Positions 7,710-15,141 of a stretch of 64,000 nucleotides of DNA are shown piece after piece. The notes under the pieces are model-generated. The model saw nothing but the letters and a program-made list of their open reading frames with translations. It did no database searches and was not told where the DNA came from. Every line of letters begins with the position of its first letter. Position 1 is the stretch's first letter. Source of the stretch: Anoxybacillus sp050480245 (lineage in GTDB: Bacteria > Bacillota > Bacilli > Bacillales > Anoxybacillaceae); assembly GCA_050480245.1 (NCBI GenBank), contig JBCNEQ010000026.1; one strand, given 5' to 3'. The translations under genes were made by a program, and so were the position numbers.

Positions 7710-8762
7710 ATGGTTTATTTCACCTTGTTTCTTTGTTTTGTTGTAGCTGTGCTAATTACGCCTGTTGTCAAATGGTTGGCGTTTCGTGTTGGTGCAACAG
7801 ACAAGCCAAATCAGCGGAAAGTGCATCAAAAAATTATGCCGCGTTTAGGCGGATTAGCGATCTTTATTAGTTTTATCGTCGGTTATCTCGTATTGAAACC
7901 AGCGAGCCCGTATGCGACAGCGATTGTCATTGGTGCGACGATCATCGTATTAACGGGCGTGCTCGATGATATATATGAGTTGCCACCAAAGTGGAAGCTG
8001 CTCGGTCAAATCATGGCAGCTGTTGTCGTTGTGTATGGCGGCATTCGAGTCGATTTCATTAACTTGCCGTTCGGTGGTCATTTGGAATTTGGGTTATTAA
8101 GCATCCCAATCACGATGCTTTGGATTATTGGGATTACAAATGCGATTAACTTAATTGACGGGTTGGACGGCTTAGCTGCTGGCGTATCGTCGATTGCGCT
8201 TGTCACGATTGCTGGAATGGCGGCGACGATGGGCAATACGTACGCATTCGTTTTTGCGATGAGCTTATTATTGCTCGGAAGTACGCTCGGCTTCCTTTTA
8301 TATAATTTCCATCCAGCGAAAATTTTTATGGGTGATACAGGAGCGTTATTTTTAGGCTATATGATTTCCGTTTTGTCGCTCCTCGGTTTTAAAAATGTCA
8401 CGGTGTTTTCGTTGATCATCCCGATTTTGATTTTAGGGGTGCCAATTTCGGACACGGTTTTTGCGATTGTGAGACGCATCGTCAACAAACAGCCGTTATC
8501 GGCGCCAGACAAATCGCATTTGCACCACTGCTTATTGCGTCTTGGCTATAGTCATCGTCAGACGGTGTTAATCATTTACGGCATGGCAGCGATGTTCGGT
8601 ATATCTGCCGTTGTGTTATCGAAAGCAACGATGTTTGGGGCATTGCTTGTTATCGCGTTCGTTTTGCTTGTCGTTGAACTTGTGGTTGAGAAAATTGGGC
8701 TTGTTGGCAAAGATTATCGTCCGCTACTCAAAATGGTTCGTGGTATGAGAAAAATTTCGTAA
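7710..8762 (+). CDS. tagO: Undecaprenyl-phosphate N-acetylglucosaminyl-1-phosphate transferase (TagO/WecA-like)
   Basis: 350-residue polytopic membrane protein of the MraY/WecA/Alg7 family. It moves GlcNAc-1-phosphate from UDP-GlcNAc onto undecaprenyl phosphate, the first step of wall teichoic acid and other secondary wall polymers. Family motifs are visible: TDKPNQRKVH near residue 30, VLDDIYELP near residue 88, NLIDGLDGLAAG near residue 145, FMGDTGALFLG near residue 210 and the HLHHCLLRLGYS histidine motif near residue 270. The ATG follows GGGAGG. The convergent LCP-family gene encodes an enzyme class that attaches such polymers to peptidoglycan. Confidence 0.92.
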   Translation: MVYFTLFLCFVVAVLITPVVKWLAFRVGATDKPNQRKVHQKIMPRLGGLAIFISFIVGYLVLKPASPYATAIVIGATIIVLTGVLDDIYELPPKWKLLGQIMAAVVVVYGGIRVDFINLPFGGHLEFGLLSIPITMLWIIGITNAINLIDGLDGLAAGVSSIALVTIAGMAATMGNTYAFVFAMSLLLLGSTLGFLLYNFHPAKIFMGDTGALFLGYMISVLSLLGFKNVTVFSLIIPILILGVPISDTVFAIVRRIVNKQPLSAPDKSHLHHCLLRLGYSHRQTVLIIYGMAAMFGISAVVLSKATMFGALLVIAFVLLVVELVVEKIGLVGKDYRPLLKMVRGMRKIS

Positions 8763-8766
8763 AACA

Positions 8767-8797
8767 AAAGAGGGTGTCTCGATGGACACCCTCTTTA
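8767..8797. terminator. Bidirectional terminator between tagO and the LCP gene
   Basis: Ten-base stem AGAGGGTGTC / GACACCCTCT with a 6-base loop. The T-run is better on the minus strand (TTTTGTTTT) than on the plus strand. Confidence 0.75.
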
Positions 8798-9814
8798 CTG
8801 TTCTTGAGCGAGTTGTTCCGTTCTTGCTTGATACGATGATACATCAAGATGTGTTTTTAACGTTTGTTTAATTTCATCTACCGTTGTTTCATCTAGTCGG
8901 TAATAATATACCCCGCTAATGCGTGCGTCTTCTCCTTTGAGATGAAGCGTTTCGATGTTTGCCCCTGTTCCTTTTGTTGCGTAAGCAAAGAAGCCTCTCA
9001 TTTCTTCAAACGTTAAGTTTGTCGTCATATTTTTACCGACAGCTTCCATAATATCATCAAATTTCGTTAGCGACTGAACGCTCATCGCTTTTTTGAAGAT
9101 TGCTTTCATGAGTTCTTGTTGGCGTTTGCCGCGTTCAATGTCGTTATCGTATTTACGTGTTCTCGCAAGTGCTAACGCTTCTTCACCGTTTAATGTTTGC
9201 AAGCCAGGCTTTAAGTGAATCGCATTTTTTCGGTCGTTCGAGTCCATTTCGCGAATTTCGTAAGGGACATCAAACTCAATGCCGCCAAGTTCATCGACGA
9301 CATCGACAAACGCTTCAAAATTCATTTTGACGTAATAATCAACTGGAATATCAAGCAATTCTTCAACGGTTTCGACTGTTGCTTTTACGCCGCCGTAAGC
9401 GTGGGCGTGTGCAATTTTATCGTATTTTTTTTCAATTGGAATGTACACGTATGAATCGCGCGGGATGCTAAGCAGTTTTACCGTTTTATCTTTTACATTG
9501 AATGTCGCTAGCACAAGCGCGTCGGAGCGAACGGCTCCCATTCCTTTTTTTTGGCGGATGTTGCTGTCATCGACACCGATAAATAAAACGGAGATGTTAT
9601 CTGAATTTGGATCGACTTCCTTCATTCGTTTCTCCGATTTTTCGCGACCGTCAATTGGTTCAAACGATTGTTGAATGACAGACTGCGCTTTATTGAATAG
9701 AAATGTTGCATATGTTGCTCCTCCGATGATAACGAGAAGGAGAGGAAGCAAAACAAACGTCCATATTTTTTTTCGCTTTTTCCTTTTTTTCATGTATACT
9801 CGTCTATTTTGCAT
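8795..9814 (-). CDS. LytR-CpsA-Psr (LCP) family wall polymer ligase
   Basis: 339 residues. Positively charged N-terminus (KKRKKRKK), one transmembrane segment (about 18-40), then an extracellular LCP domain (about 70-235) with RSDALVLATFN, LSIPRDSYVYIP and the Arg-rich ARTRKYDNDIERGKRQQELM segment. LCP proteins transfer lipid-linked anionic polymers, such as the teichoic acid made through TagO, to peptidoglycan. The closest B. subtilis counterparts are LytR/TagU-type proteins; I cannot tell which paralogue this is. The ATG at 9814 follows AAAGGGGAA. Confidence 0.9.
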   Translation of the reverse strand: MQNRRVYMKKRKKRKKIWTFVLLPLLLVIIGGATYATFLFNKAQSVIQQSFEPIDGREKSEKRMKEVDPNSDNISVLFIGVDDSNIRQKKGMGAVRSDALVLATFNVKDKTVKLLSIPRDSYVYIPIEKKYDKIAHAHAYGGVKATVETVEELLDIPVDYYVKMNFEAFVDVVDELGGIEFDVPYEIREMDSNDRKNAIHLKPGLQTLNGEEALALARTRKYDNDIERGKRQQELMKAIFKKAMSVQSLTKFDDIMEAVGKNMTTNLTFEEMRGFFAYATKGTGANIETLHLKGEDARISGVYYYRLDETTVDEIKQTLKTHLDVSSYQARTEQLAQEQ

Positions 9815-9907
9815 AGTCGTTCCCCTTTTTCAAAAGTTCAACAAATATCGACATGTAAACAATCATCATTTTACAAAATTTTTATGCAGTCGTAAATGAA
9901 AATTTTC

Positions 9908-10546
9908 TTATTCCTTCACATCAAACTCCACATATACGTGTTCGCCTTCTGTAATCGTGCTTTTTCCGTTTGTCAACTCTGTCATCCATGCGCGGAAATC
10001 GTCTTTTTGTTTTTCTTCAACATATGTGTCAATCGTCACATGTTCCGCATAATGAATGTCTTTGATTGTATAGACTGAGGAGCGCAATTCGTTTTCGACT
10101 TTGCCAAGCCATGTATAGTCGATTGTTGTATGCATGATGCGCATGAGTTTACGTTCGACGATGCCTGACGCTTTCAGCCCTTCGGTTACCGCTTTGCCGT
10201 AAGCGCGCACAAGGCCGCCAGCGCCGAGTTTAATGCCACCAAAATATCGCGTCACGACAACGACCGTATCTTTTAGCTTTTTCTTTTTTAACACTTCTAG
10301 CATCGGAACACCTGCCGTGCCGCTCGGTTCCCCATCATCGTTTGCTTTTTGAATATGGTCGTGTTCCCCAATGATATACGCGGAACAGTTGTGCGTCGCA
10401 TCCCAATGTTTTTTCTTTATTTGTTGGATAAAGCGCACAGCTTCTTCTTCTGTTGTCGCGCGCTCGACATAACAAATGAAGCGCGATTTTTCAATGACGA
10501 TTTCTGCCTCTCCATATCCTTTTACCGTATAGTATGCCTCTAACAA
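9908..10546 (-). CDS. yvyE: YigZ/IMPACT family protein (YvyE)
   Basis: 212 residues, typical length. N-terminal UPF0029/IMPACT domain with KSRFICYVERA, the WDATHNCSAYIIG and DDGEPSGTAGVPML signatures and VTRYFGGIKLGAGGLVRAY; C-terminal DUF1949-type domain from about residue 140. The biochemical role in bacteria is unsettled; eukaryotic IMPACT regulates the kinase Gcn2. TTG start preceded by GAGGTGATT. It is divergent from degSU, as in B. subtilis, but here the shared upstream region has been invaded by an IscB element. Confidence 0.9.
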   Translation of the reverse strand: MLEAYYTVKGYGEAEIVIEKSRFICYVERATTEEEAVRFIQQIKKKHWDATHNCSAYIIGEHDHIQKANDDGEPSGTAGVPMLEVLKKKKLKDTVVVVTRYFGGIKLGAGGLVRAYGKAVTEGLKASGIVERKLMRIMHTTIDYTWLGKVENELRSSVYTIKDIHYAEHVTIDTYVEEKQKDDFRAWMTELTNGKSTITEGEHVYVEFDVKE

Positions 10547-10587
10547 AGCGTAATCACCTCAAATGCTTATTGGAATGTTGTTCGTCT

Positions 10588-10631
10588 TTTGTCGAAAAAT
10601 GCTGATGGAAATAAACGAAACGTGCTATAAT
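10588..10631 (+). promoter_or_regulatory. Promoter region (degSU side) with a Spo0A-box-like site, now upstream of the IscB element
   Basis: TGCTATAAT (10623-10631) is an extended -10 with a perfect TATAAT at 10626-10631; the -35 position (about 10603) reads TGATGG, a weak match. TTTGTCGAAAAA at 10588 holds a TGTCGAA Spo0A-box core. A transcript would start about 10638. In an uninterrupted chromosome this would be well placed to drive degSU. Here the first thing transcribed is the IscB omega RNA region. Confidence 0.5.
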
Positions 10632-10658
10632 AAAAATTATAAGGCGGGATGTGACATG

Positions 10659-10863
10659 GTCAACTACCCACCACTTAAAGCCTAACGACTTTTGAAGTGG
10701 GGGCTTGTAAAAAGCCCTAGTTGACTACCCCAAGTCTTTCGAGGACTACGTTGGAAGGGTCATGACACCTACGAATGCTCCTCTAGTTCGTAGCCACTGT
10801 CGTTGATGGTTAAAAGTCCTGATGGGTAGGGACGGTGCTGTCAACATCACAAGCCCTTCCAAC
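10659..10863 (+). ncRNA. IscB omega RNA (HEARO-type RNA)
   Basis: About 205 bases of nested pairings immediately before iscB, the expected position and size for an omega RNA. Visible stems: GTCAACTA 10659-10666 with TAGTTGAC 10718-10725; CCACTT 10671-10676 with AAGTGG 10695-10700; GGGCTT 10701-10706 with AAGCCC 10712-10717; a long-range GTTGGAAGGG 10750-10759 with CCCTTCCAAC 10854-10863, enclosing CTACGAA/TTCGTAG and GTTGA/TCAAC arms. The family is known as HEARO in RNA catalogues and was later shown to guide IscB. The guide would be the bases directly 5', about 10643-10658. Confidence 0.8.
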
Positions 10864-10906
10864 ATGGGGGAAGAGGAAGAACACTCCGAAAAAGGAGGTA
10901 CACGCC

Positions 10907-12166
10907 TTGTTCGTGTACGTGATCAATAAGCATGGCAATCCATTGATGCCGTGCTCACCAAGAAAAGCAAGGATATTGTTAAAAAACAAAAAAGCAAAAG
11001 TAGTAAAAAGAACACCGTTCACGATTCAACTACTATACGGTAGTAGCGGATACAAGCAACCGATTTCTCTAGGTGTAGACACAGGAACAAAACATGTTGG
11101 GCTATCCGCTACCACAAAAAATCAGGTGCTTTTAGAAGCAGAAGTACAATTGCGTACGGATATTCAAGAATTGTTAGCAACGAGGAGGCAATTTCGCAGA
11201 AGTCGGAGAAATCGAAACACAAGATATCGAAAAGCCCGATTTTTGAATCGTAAGAAGCCAAACGGCTGGTTAGCCCCTTCGATTCAGCATAAAGTGGATA
11301 GTCATATCAAATTAGTAAAATGGGTACATTCGCTGCTTCCGATTACCCATATCACCGTTGAAGTGGCACAATTTGATACTCAAAAGATAAAGAATCCTGA
11401 TATTCAAGGTGCAGCATATCAACAAGGAGAGCAATTGGGCTTTTGGAACGTAAGGGAGTATGTATTGTATCGAGACGGTCATACATGCCAATGGTGCAAA
11501 GGAAAATCAAAAGACCCTGTACTGAATGTCCATCATATTGAAAGCAGAAAGACGGGTGGCGATTCCCCGAGTAATCTCATGACACTGTGCAAAACTTGCC
11601 ACGATATGATTCATCGAGAGGGATTAGAACACGAAATACAGCGGAGATTCTCTTCGTTGAAAGACGCTTCCCACATGACAGTGATGCGTTGGTTTATCTG
11701 GAATGGACTAAAGAAAGTGTATCCGCATGCAAATATCACATACGGGTATATCACCAAGTGTATTCGCATTGCTAATGGACTGCCTAAATCTCATATGGTG
11801 GATGCTCGTTGTATTAGTGGAAATCCACTAGCTAAGCCAAGTGGCACGGTTTATCTTCTAAAATTCGTTCGCAAAAACAACCGTCAATTGCATAAGGCAA
11901 CCATCTTGAAAGGTGGAAAACGAAAATCAAACAAAGCTCCACGATTTGTTAAAGGGTTTCAACTGTTTGACAAGGTGGTGTACGAAGGAAAAGAATGTTT
12001 CATATTTGGCAGAAGAAGCAGCGGTTATTTTGACCTTCGGCTGTTAGATGGCACAAAAGTGCATGCTTCAGCAAGCTGGAAAAAGCTAAAAAGAGTTGAG
12101 TATGCTAGTACATTACTAATTGAAAGGAGGAAGGGCGATTCCTCCCCGACTTTCGCTCTCGCTTAG
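10907..12166 (+). CDS. iscB: IscB RNA-guided nuclease (RuvC + HNH), relative of the Cas9 ancestor
   Basis: 419 residues from a TTG at 10907, chosen because AAAGGAGGT precedes it and because IscB proteins begin 'VYVxNKHGxPLMP'. Order: PLMP domain (residues 1-50, NKHGNPLMPCSP); RuvC-I with Asp58 in GVDTGTKHVG; Arg-rich bridge helix (about 82-105, RRQFRRSRRNRN); RuvC-II with Glu152 in TVEVAQFD; HNH domain with CQWC, HH at 209-210, NLMTLC and KTCHDMIH; RuvC-III with His296 and Asp299 in SHMVDA; then a C-terminal domain. All catalytic residues are present, so the enzyme should be able to cut both DNA strands. The stop codon falls inside the right-end hairpin. Confidence 0.93.
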   Translation: MFVYVINKHGNPLMPCSPRKARILLKNKKAKVVKRTPFTIQLLYGSSGYKQPISLGVDTGTKHVGLSATTKNQVLLEAEVQLRTDIQELLATRRQFRRSRRNRNTRYRKARFLNRKKPNGWLAPSIQHKVDSHIKLVKWVHSLLPITHITVEVAQFDTQKIKNPDIQGAAYQQGEQLGFWNVREYVLYRDGHTCQWCKGKSKDPVLNVHHIESRKTGGDSPSNLMTLCKTCHDMIHREGLEHEIQRRFSSLKDASHMTVMRWFIWNGLKKVYPHANITYGYITKCIRIANGLPKSHMVDARCISGNPLAKPSGTVYLLKFVRKNNRQLHKATILKGGKRKSNKAPRFVKGFQLFDKVVYEGKECFIFGRRSSGYFDLRLLDGTKVHASASWKKLKRVEYASTLLIERRKGDSSPTFALA

Positions 12167-12175
12167 AAGTCGGGG
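12144..12175 (+). repeat. Right-end hairpin of the IscB element
   Basis: Nine-base perfect stem CCCCGACTT (12144-12152) / AAGTCGGGG (12167-12175). IS200/IS605-type elements carry subterminal hairpins like this, recognised by the Y1 transposase; the iscB stop codon at 12164-12166 lies within it. It lacks a T-run and so is not a good terminator, which may let transcription continue into degS. Confidence 0.7.
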
Positions 12176-12276
12176 TCTCCTCGCCTAAAACTGATGGAAG
12201 TACGAATAAACGTCAGATAAAAGTCAGAAAAGTCATTCCAATTGACTTTTGGTCATTTTTTCTTTAGGTGGTGTAT

Positions 12277-13446
12277 ATGTCCAATAAAAAACTAGATGCA
12301 GATGCGCGGCAGCTTGACCGTATTGTAAAAAAAATGATTGAAACAGTAGATCAAAGTAAAACGGAAATTTTTCATATTAGTGAACAATCGCGAAAAGAAC
12401 ATGAGCGGTTGCTTGAAGAGTTACGGCGGACGAAAGAAGAAGTACAACGTGTCATCTTTCAAACAGATAACTTAGAAATGAAAACAAAGTTAGCGCGACA
12501 ACGACTGTCGGACGTCAGTAAAAACTTTTCGCGTTATACGGAAGCTGAGATTCGTCAAGCATATGAGAAAGCGCATTCGCTACAAATGGAATTGGCGATG
12601 GCGCAAGAAAAAGAAAAGCAGTTGCGGCAACACCGCGATGAGCTAGAAAGACGGTTAGCAGCTGTGAAAGAAACGATTGAGCGGGCAGATCATTTAATTG
12701 GGCAAGTGACGGTTGTGCTTAACTATTTAAACGGAGATTTTCGCGAACTGAGTGAATTTATTAATGGTGCGAATGAAAAACAAGAATTTGGACTTCGTAT
12801 TATTGAGGCGCAAGAGGAGGAGCGAAAACGCCTGTCGCGAGAAATTCATGACGGACCTGCACAAATGCTTGCGAACATCATTATGCGTTCCGATTTAATT
12901 GAACGCATTTATCGCGAGCGCGGTACCGAAGAAGCGATTCATGAAATGCGCGATTTAAAAAAAATGGTTCGCTCCGCTTTATATGAAGTGCGTCGCATTA
13001 TTTACGACTTACGCCCGATGGCGCTAGATGATCTTGGTTTAATCCCGACGTTAAAAAAATATTTACAAACGATTGAAGAGTACCATAAAACAACGATTAC
13101 GTTTACATATACGGGAGAGGTAAAGCGGCTATCCAACCGTTTTGAAGTTGCTGTGTTTCGCCTCGTGCAAGAAGCGGTGCAAAATGCCTTAAAGCACGCT
13201 GAAGCGACGACGATTCAAGTGAAAATGGAGCTGAAGCAAAATAGTTTATTGATCGTCGTTAAAGACGATGGAAAAGGATTCAATCCGAATGAAAAAAAAG
13301 AAAAAGCGTTCGGATTAATGGGCATGCGTGAGCGCATTGAATGGTTGGAAGGAAAATTACATATTTACTCACAACTTGGACGTGGAACAATTGTTACGAT
13401 GCATATTCCGCTCCATAAGACAGGAGGGAAGGGGGCACAACAATGA
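12277..13446 (+). CDS. degS: DegS cytoplasmic sensor histidine kinase
   Basis: 389 residues, close to the B. subtilis length. It has an N-terminal sensor region rich in coiled coil (about residues 5-175), a HisKA_3 dimerisation domain with phospho-accepting His in LSREIHDGPAQMLAN (about residue 190), and an HATPase_c domain with EAVQNALKHA, DDGKGF and GLMGMRER. It has no membrane segment. DegS phosphorylates DegU to control competence, motility and exoenzymes. The ATG at 12277 follows AGGTGGTG. The stop overlaps the degU start. The IscB element lies about 90 bases upstream. Confidence 0.95.
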   Translation: MSNKKLDADARQLDRIVKKMIETVDQSKTEIFHISEQSRKEHERLLEELRRTKEEVQRVIFQTDNLEMKTKLARQRLSDVSKNFSRYTEAEIRQAYEKAHSLQMELAMAQEKEKQLRQHRDELERRLAAVKETIERADHLIGQVTVVLNYLNGDFRELSEFINGANEKQEFGLRIIEAQEEERKRLSREIHDGPAQMLANIIMRSDLIERIYRERGTEEAIHEMRDLKKMVRSALYEVRRIIYDLRPMALDDLGLIPTLKKYLQTIEEYHKTTITFTYTGEVKRLSNRFEVAVFRLVQEAVQNALKHAEATTIQVKMELKQNSLLIVVKDDGKGFNPNEKKEKAFGLMGMRERIEWLEGKLHIYSQLGRGTIVTMHIPLHKTGGKGAQQ

Positions 13447-14174
13447 AAACGCGCATTGTTTTAATTGATGACCATAAATTATTTCGAGAAGGAATTAAAC
13501 GTATTTTAGATTTTGAGCAAGATTTTGAAGTGGTGGCGGAAGGAAGCGACGGTGACGAAGCGTTAGCGCTTGTTGAACGATATAAACCTGATGTTGTCAT
13601 TATGGACATTAACATGCCTCATGTTAACGGCGTAGAAGCGACACGTCAGCTCATTGAAGCATATCCAGATACAAAGGTGATCATTTTGTCGATTCATGAT
13701 GATGAAAGTTACGTCATGCATGCGTTGCAAATGGGAGCGATGGGGTATTTGTTAAAGGAAATGGATGCCGACGCTTTAAATGAAGCGGTTCGTGTTGTGG
13801 CAGAAGGCGGTTCATATTTGCATCCGAAAGTGACGCACAATCTTGTGAAAGAATATCGTCGTCTCGTTGCAGGAGAGGGAGTGGAAAAAGAAAAGCAAAA
13901 TCAAGGTGTATGCCGCCCGTACCATTTATTAACGCGCAGAGAGTGTGAAGTATTGCAGCTGTTGGCGGACGGAAAAAGCAACAAAGGTATTGCTGATGCG
14001 CTATGTATTAGTGAAAAAACGGTAAAAAACCATGTTAGCAGCATTTTACAAAAATTAAACGTGAATGACCGAACGCAAGCAGTCGTTGTTGCGATTAAAA
14101 ATGGATGGGTCGAAGTGAAAAAAGGTTGTCGAAGTGGATTCGACAACCTTTTTTCAATGCAATCGCAGTTGTAA
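13443..14174 (+). CDS. degU: DegU response regulator, with a C-terminal extension across the terminator hairpin
   Basis: 243 residues. Receiver domain (1-120): acidic pair in VLIDDHKLF, phospho-acceptor Asp in VVIMDINMP (about residue 56), Lys in YLLKEMDADAL. NarL/FixJ helix-turn-helix domain (about 160-228) with LTRRECEVLQLLADGKSN and SEKTVKNHVSSILQKL. B. subtilis DegU ends shortly after 'NGWVE'; here the frame continues about 15 residues through the rho-independent hairpin at 14120-14152 before stopping at 14172. ATG overlaps the degS stop (ATGA). Phosphorylated DegU drives exoenzyme genes; unphosphorylated DegU supports comK in B. subtilis. Confidence 0.95.
   Translation: MKTRIVLIDDHKLFREGIKRILDFEQDFEVVAEGSDGDEALALVERYKPDVVIMDINMPHVNGVEATRQLIEAYPDTKVIILSIHDDESYVMHALQMGAMGYLLKEMDADALNEAVRVVAEGGSYLHPKVTHNLVKEYRRLVAGEGVEKEKQNQGVCRPYHLLTRRECEVLQLLADGKSNKGIADALCISEKTVKNHVSSILQKLNVNDRTQAVVVAIKNGWVEVKKGCRSGFDNLFSMQSQL
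14120..14154 (+). terminator. degSU terminator lying inside the degU reading frame
   Basis: Fourteen-base perfect stem AAAAGGTTGTCGAA / TTCGACAACCTTTT with loop GTGGA, followed by more T. The degU stop codon is 20 bases beyond the stem, so a ribosome finishing degU covers the hairpin. Confidence 0.85.
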
Positions 14175-14220
14175 TGTAGTACAATGCAAGTAGGAAAAAT
14201 TTTGGACAAGGAAGGTAAAG

Positions 14221-15066
14221 ATGATGAAAACGGCGATTTTAACGGATAGTACAGCATATATCCCGAAACATATTCGTGAACAGTTGAATATACATATTAT
14301 TCCTTTAAGCGTCGTCTTTGGAACAGAGACGTATCGTGAAGAGATTGACATGAGCGCAGAAGATTTTTTTGCCAAAGTAAAAACGAGCGAACAACTGCCG
14401 ACAACATCACAGCCGCCAATTGGACTATTTGTTGAAACGTTCGAGCAGCTAGCGAAACAATACGACGCCGTCATTTCGATTCATTTATCAAGCGGCATTA
14501 GTGGCACGTACCAAGGGGCTGTGTCCGCAGGGCAAATGGTTGAGGGGATTCAAGTGTACGCATACGATTCAGAAATTAGCTGCATGATGCAAGGTTTTTA
14601 TGCGATCGAGGCAGCAGAAATGGCGCAAGCAGGCATGCATCCAGAGGCGATTATTGCGCGGCTAGATGAAATGAAACAATCAGTACGTGCGTATTTTATG
14701 GTCGACGATTTATCGCATTTGCAGCGGGGCGGACGGTTAAGCGGCGCCCAAGCGTTTATCGGCAGCCTTCTACAAGTAAAGCCGATTTTACATTTTGTCG
14801 ACAAAGTGATCGTTCCATTTGAAAAAATTCGTACGCGAAAAAAAGCGTTAAGCCGAATAGAAGAGCTATTTGCTGAAGATGCGCGTCTTGGTGTTCCGAT
14901 GCGTGCGGTCATCATTCATGCGAATCGTGAAGAAGAAGCGCGCGCATGGAAAGAAAAACTTGAACAACAATACCCACATGTTGAGTTTTTCCTTAGCTAT
15001 TTCGGTCCTGTCATCGGCACGCATTTAGGTGAAGGTGCGATGGGATTTGGCTGGTATAAAAAATAA
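14221..15066 (+). CDS. DegV family fatty-acid-binding protein
   Basis: 281 residues, two-domain DegV fold. ILTDSTAYIP (about residue 6) and SSGISGTYQGA (about residue 92) are the conserved binding-site motifs; LQRGGRLSGAQAFIG is the family's second signature. In Firmicutes DegV/FakB-type proteins present fatty acids to the kinase FakA; whether this paralogue does so is not shown here. Two adjacent ATG codons (14221, 14224) follow AAGGTAAAG. Position directly after degSU matches B. subtilis, where this gene is yviA. Confidence 0.88.
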   Translation: MMKTAILTDSTAYIPKHIREQLNIHIIPLSVVFGTETYREEIDMSAEDFFAKVKTSEQLPTTSQPPIGLFVETFEQLAKQYDAVISIHLSSGISGTYQGAVSAGQMVEGIQVYAYDSEISCMMQGFYAIEAAEMAQAGMHPEAIIARLDEMKQSVRAYFMVDDLSHLQRGGRLSGAQAFIGSLLQVKPILHFVDKVIVPFEKIRTRKKALSRIEELFAEDARLGVPMRAVIIHANREEEARAWKEKLEQQYPHVEFFLSYFGPVIGTHLGEGAMGFGWYKK

Positions 15067-15095
15067 GCAGGAATTTTTTTAATGCATGCGAATAG

Positions 15096-15126
15096 AAGAA
15101 GTGGGCGACTCGACCACTTCTTTTTT
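15096..15126 (+). terminator. Terminator after the degV gene
   Basis: AAGAAGTGG / CCACTTCTT stem with a 9-base loop followed by TTTTTT. Because the hairpin lies upstream of the comFA ribosome site, it rules out comFA starts before it. Confidence 0.85.
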
Positions 15127-15141
15127 AGTGAGGTGATTCGT

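Larger units (their letters stand above)
10643..12185 (+). mobile_element. IscB insertion element (IS200/IS605-superfamily type, no transposase)
   Basis: The element comprises a highly structured non-coding left part, the iscB gene, and a right-end hairpin. It separates the promoter at about 10626 from degS. The left boundary is placed at about 10659, where the structured RNA starts; the 16 bases before it would be the guide. The right boundary is near 12180-12185, just after the CCCCGACTT / AAGTCGGGG hairpin. No TnpA (Y1 transposase) gene is present, so the element would depend on one supplied in trans. Exact ends are not proven without an empty site for comparison. Confidence 0.75.
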
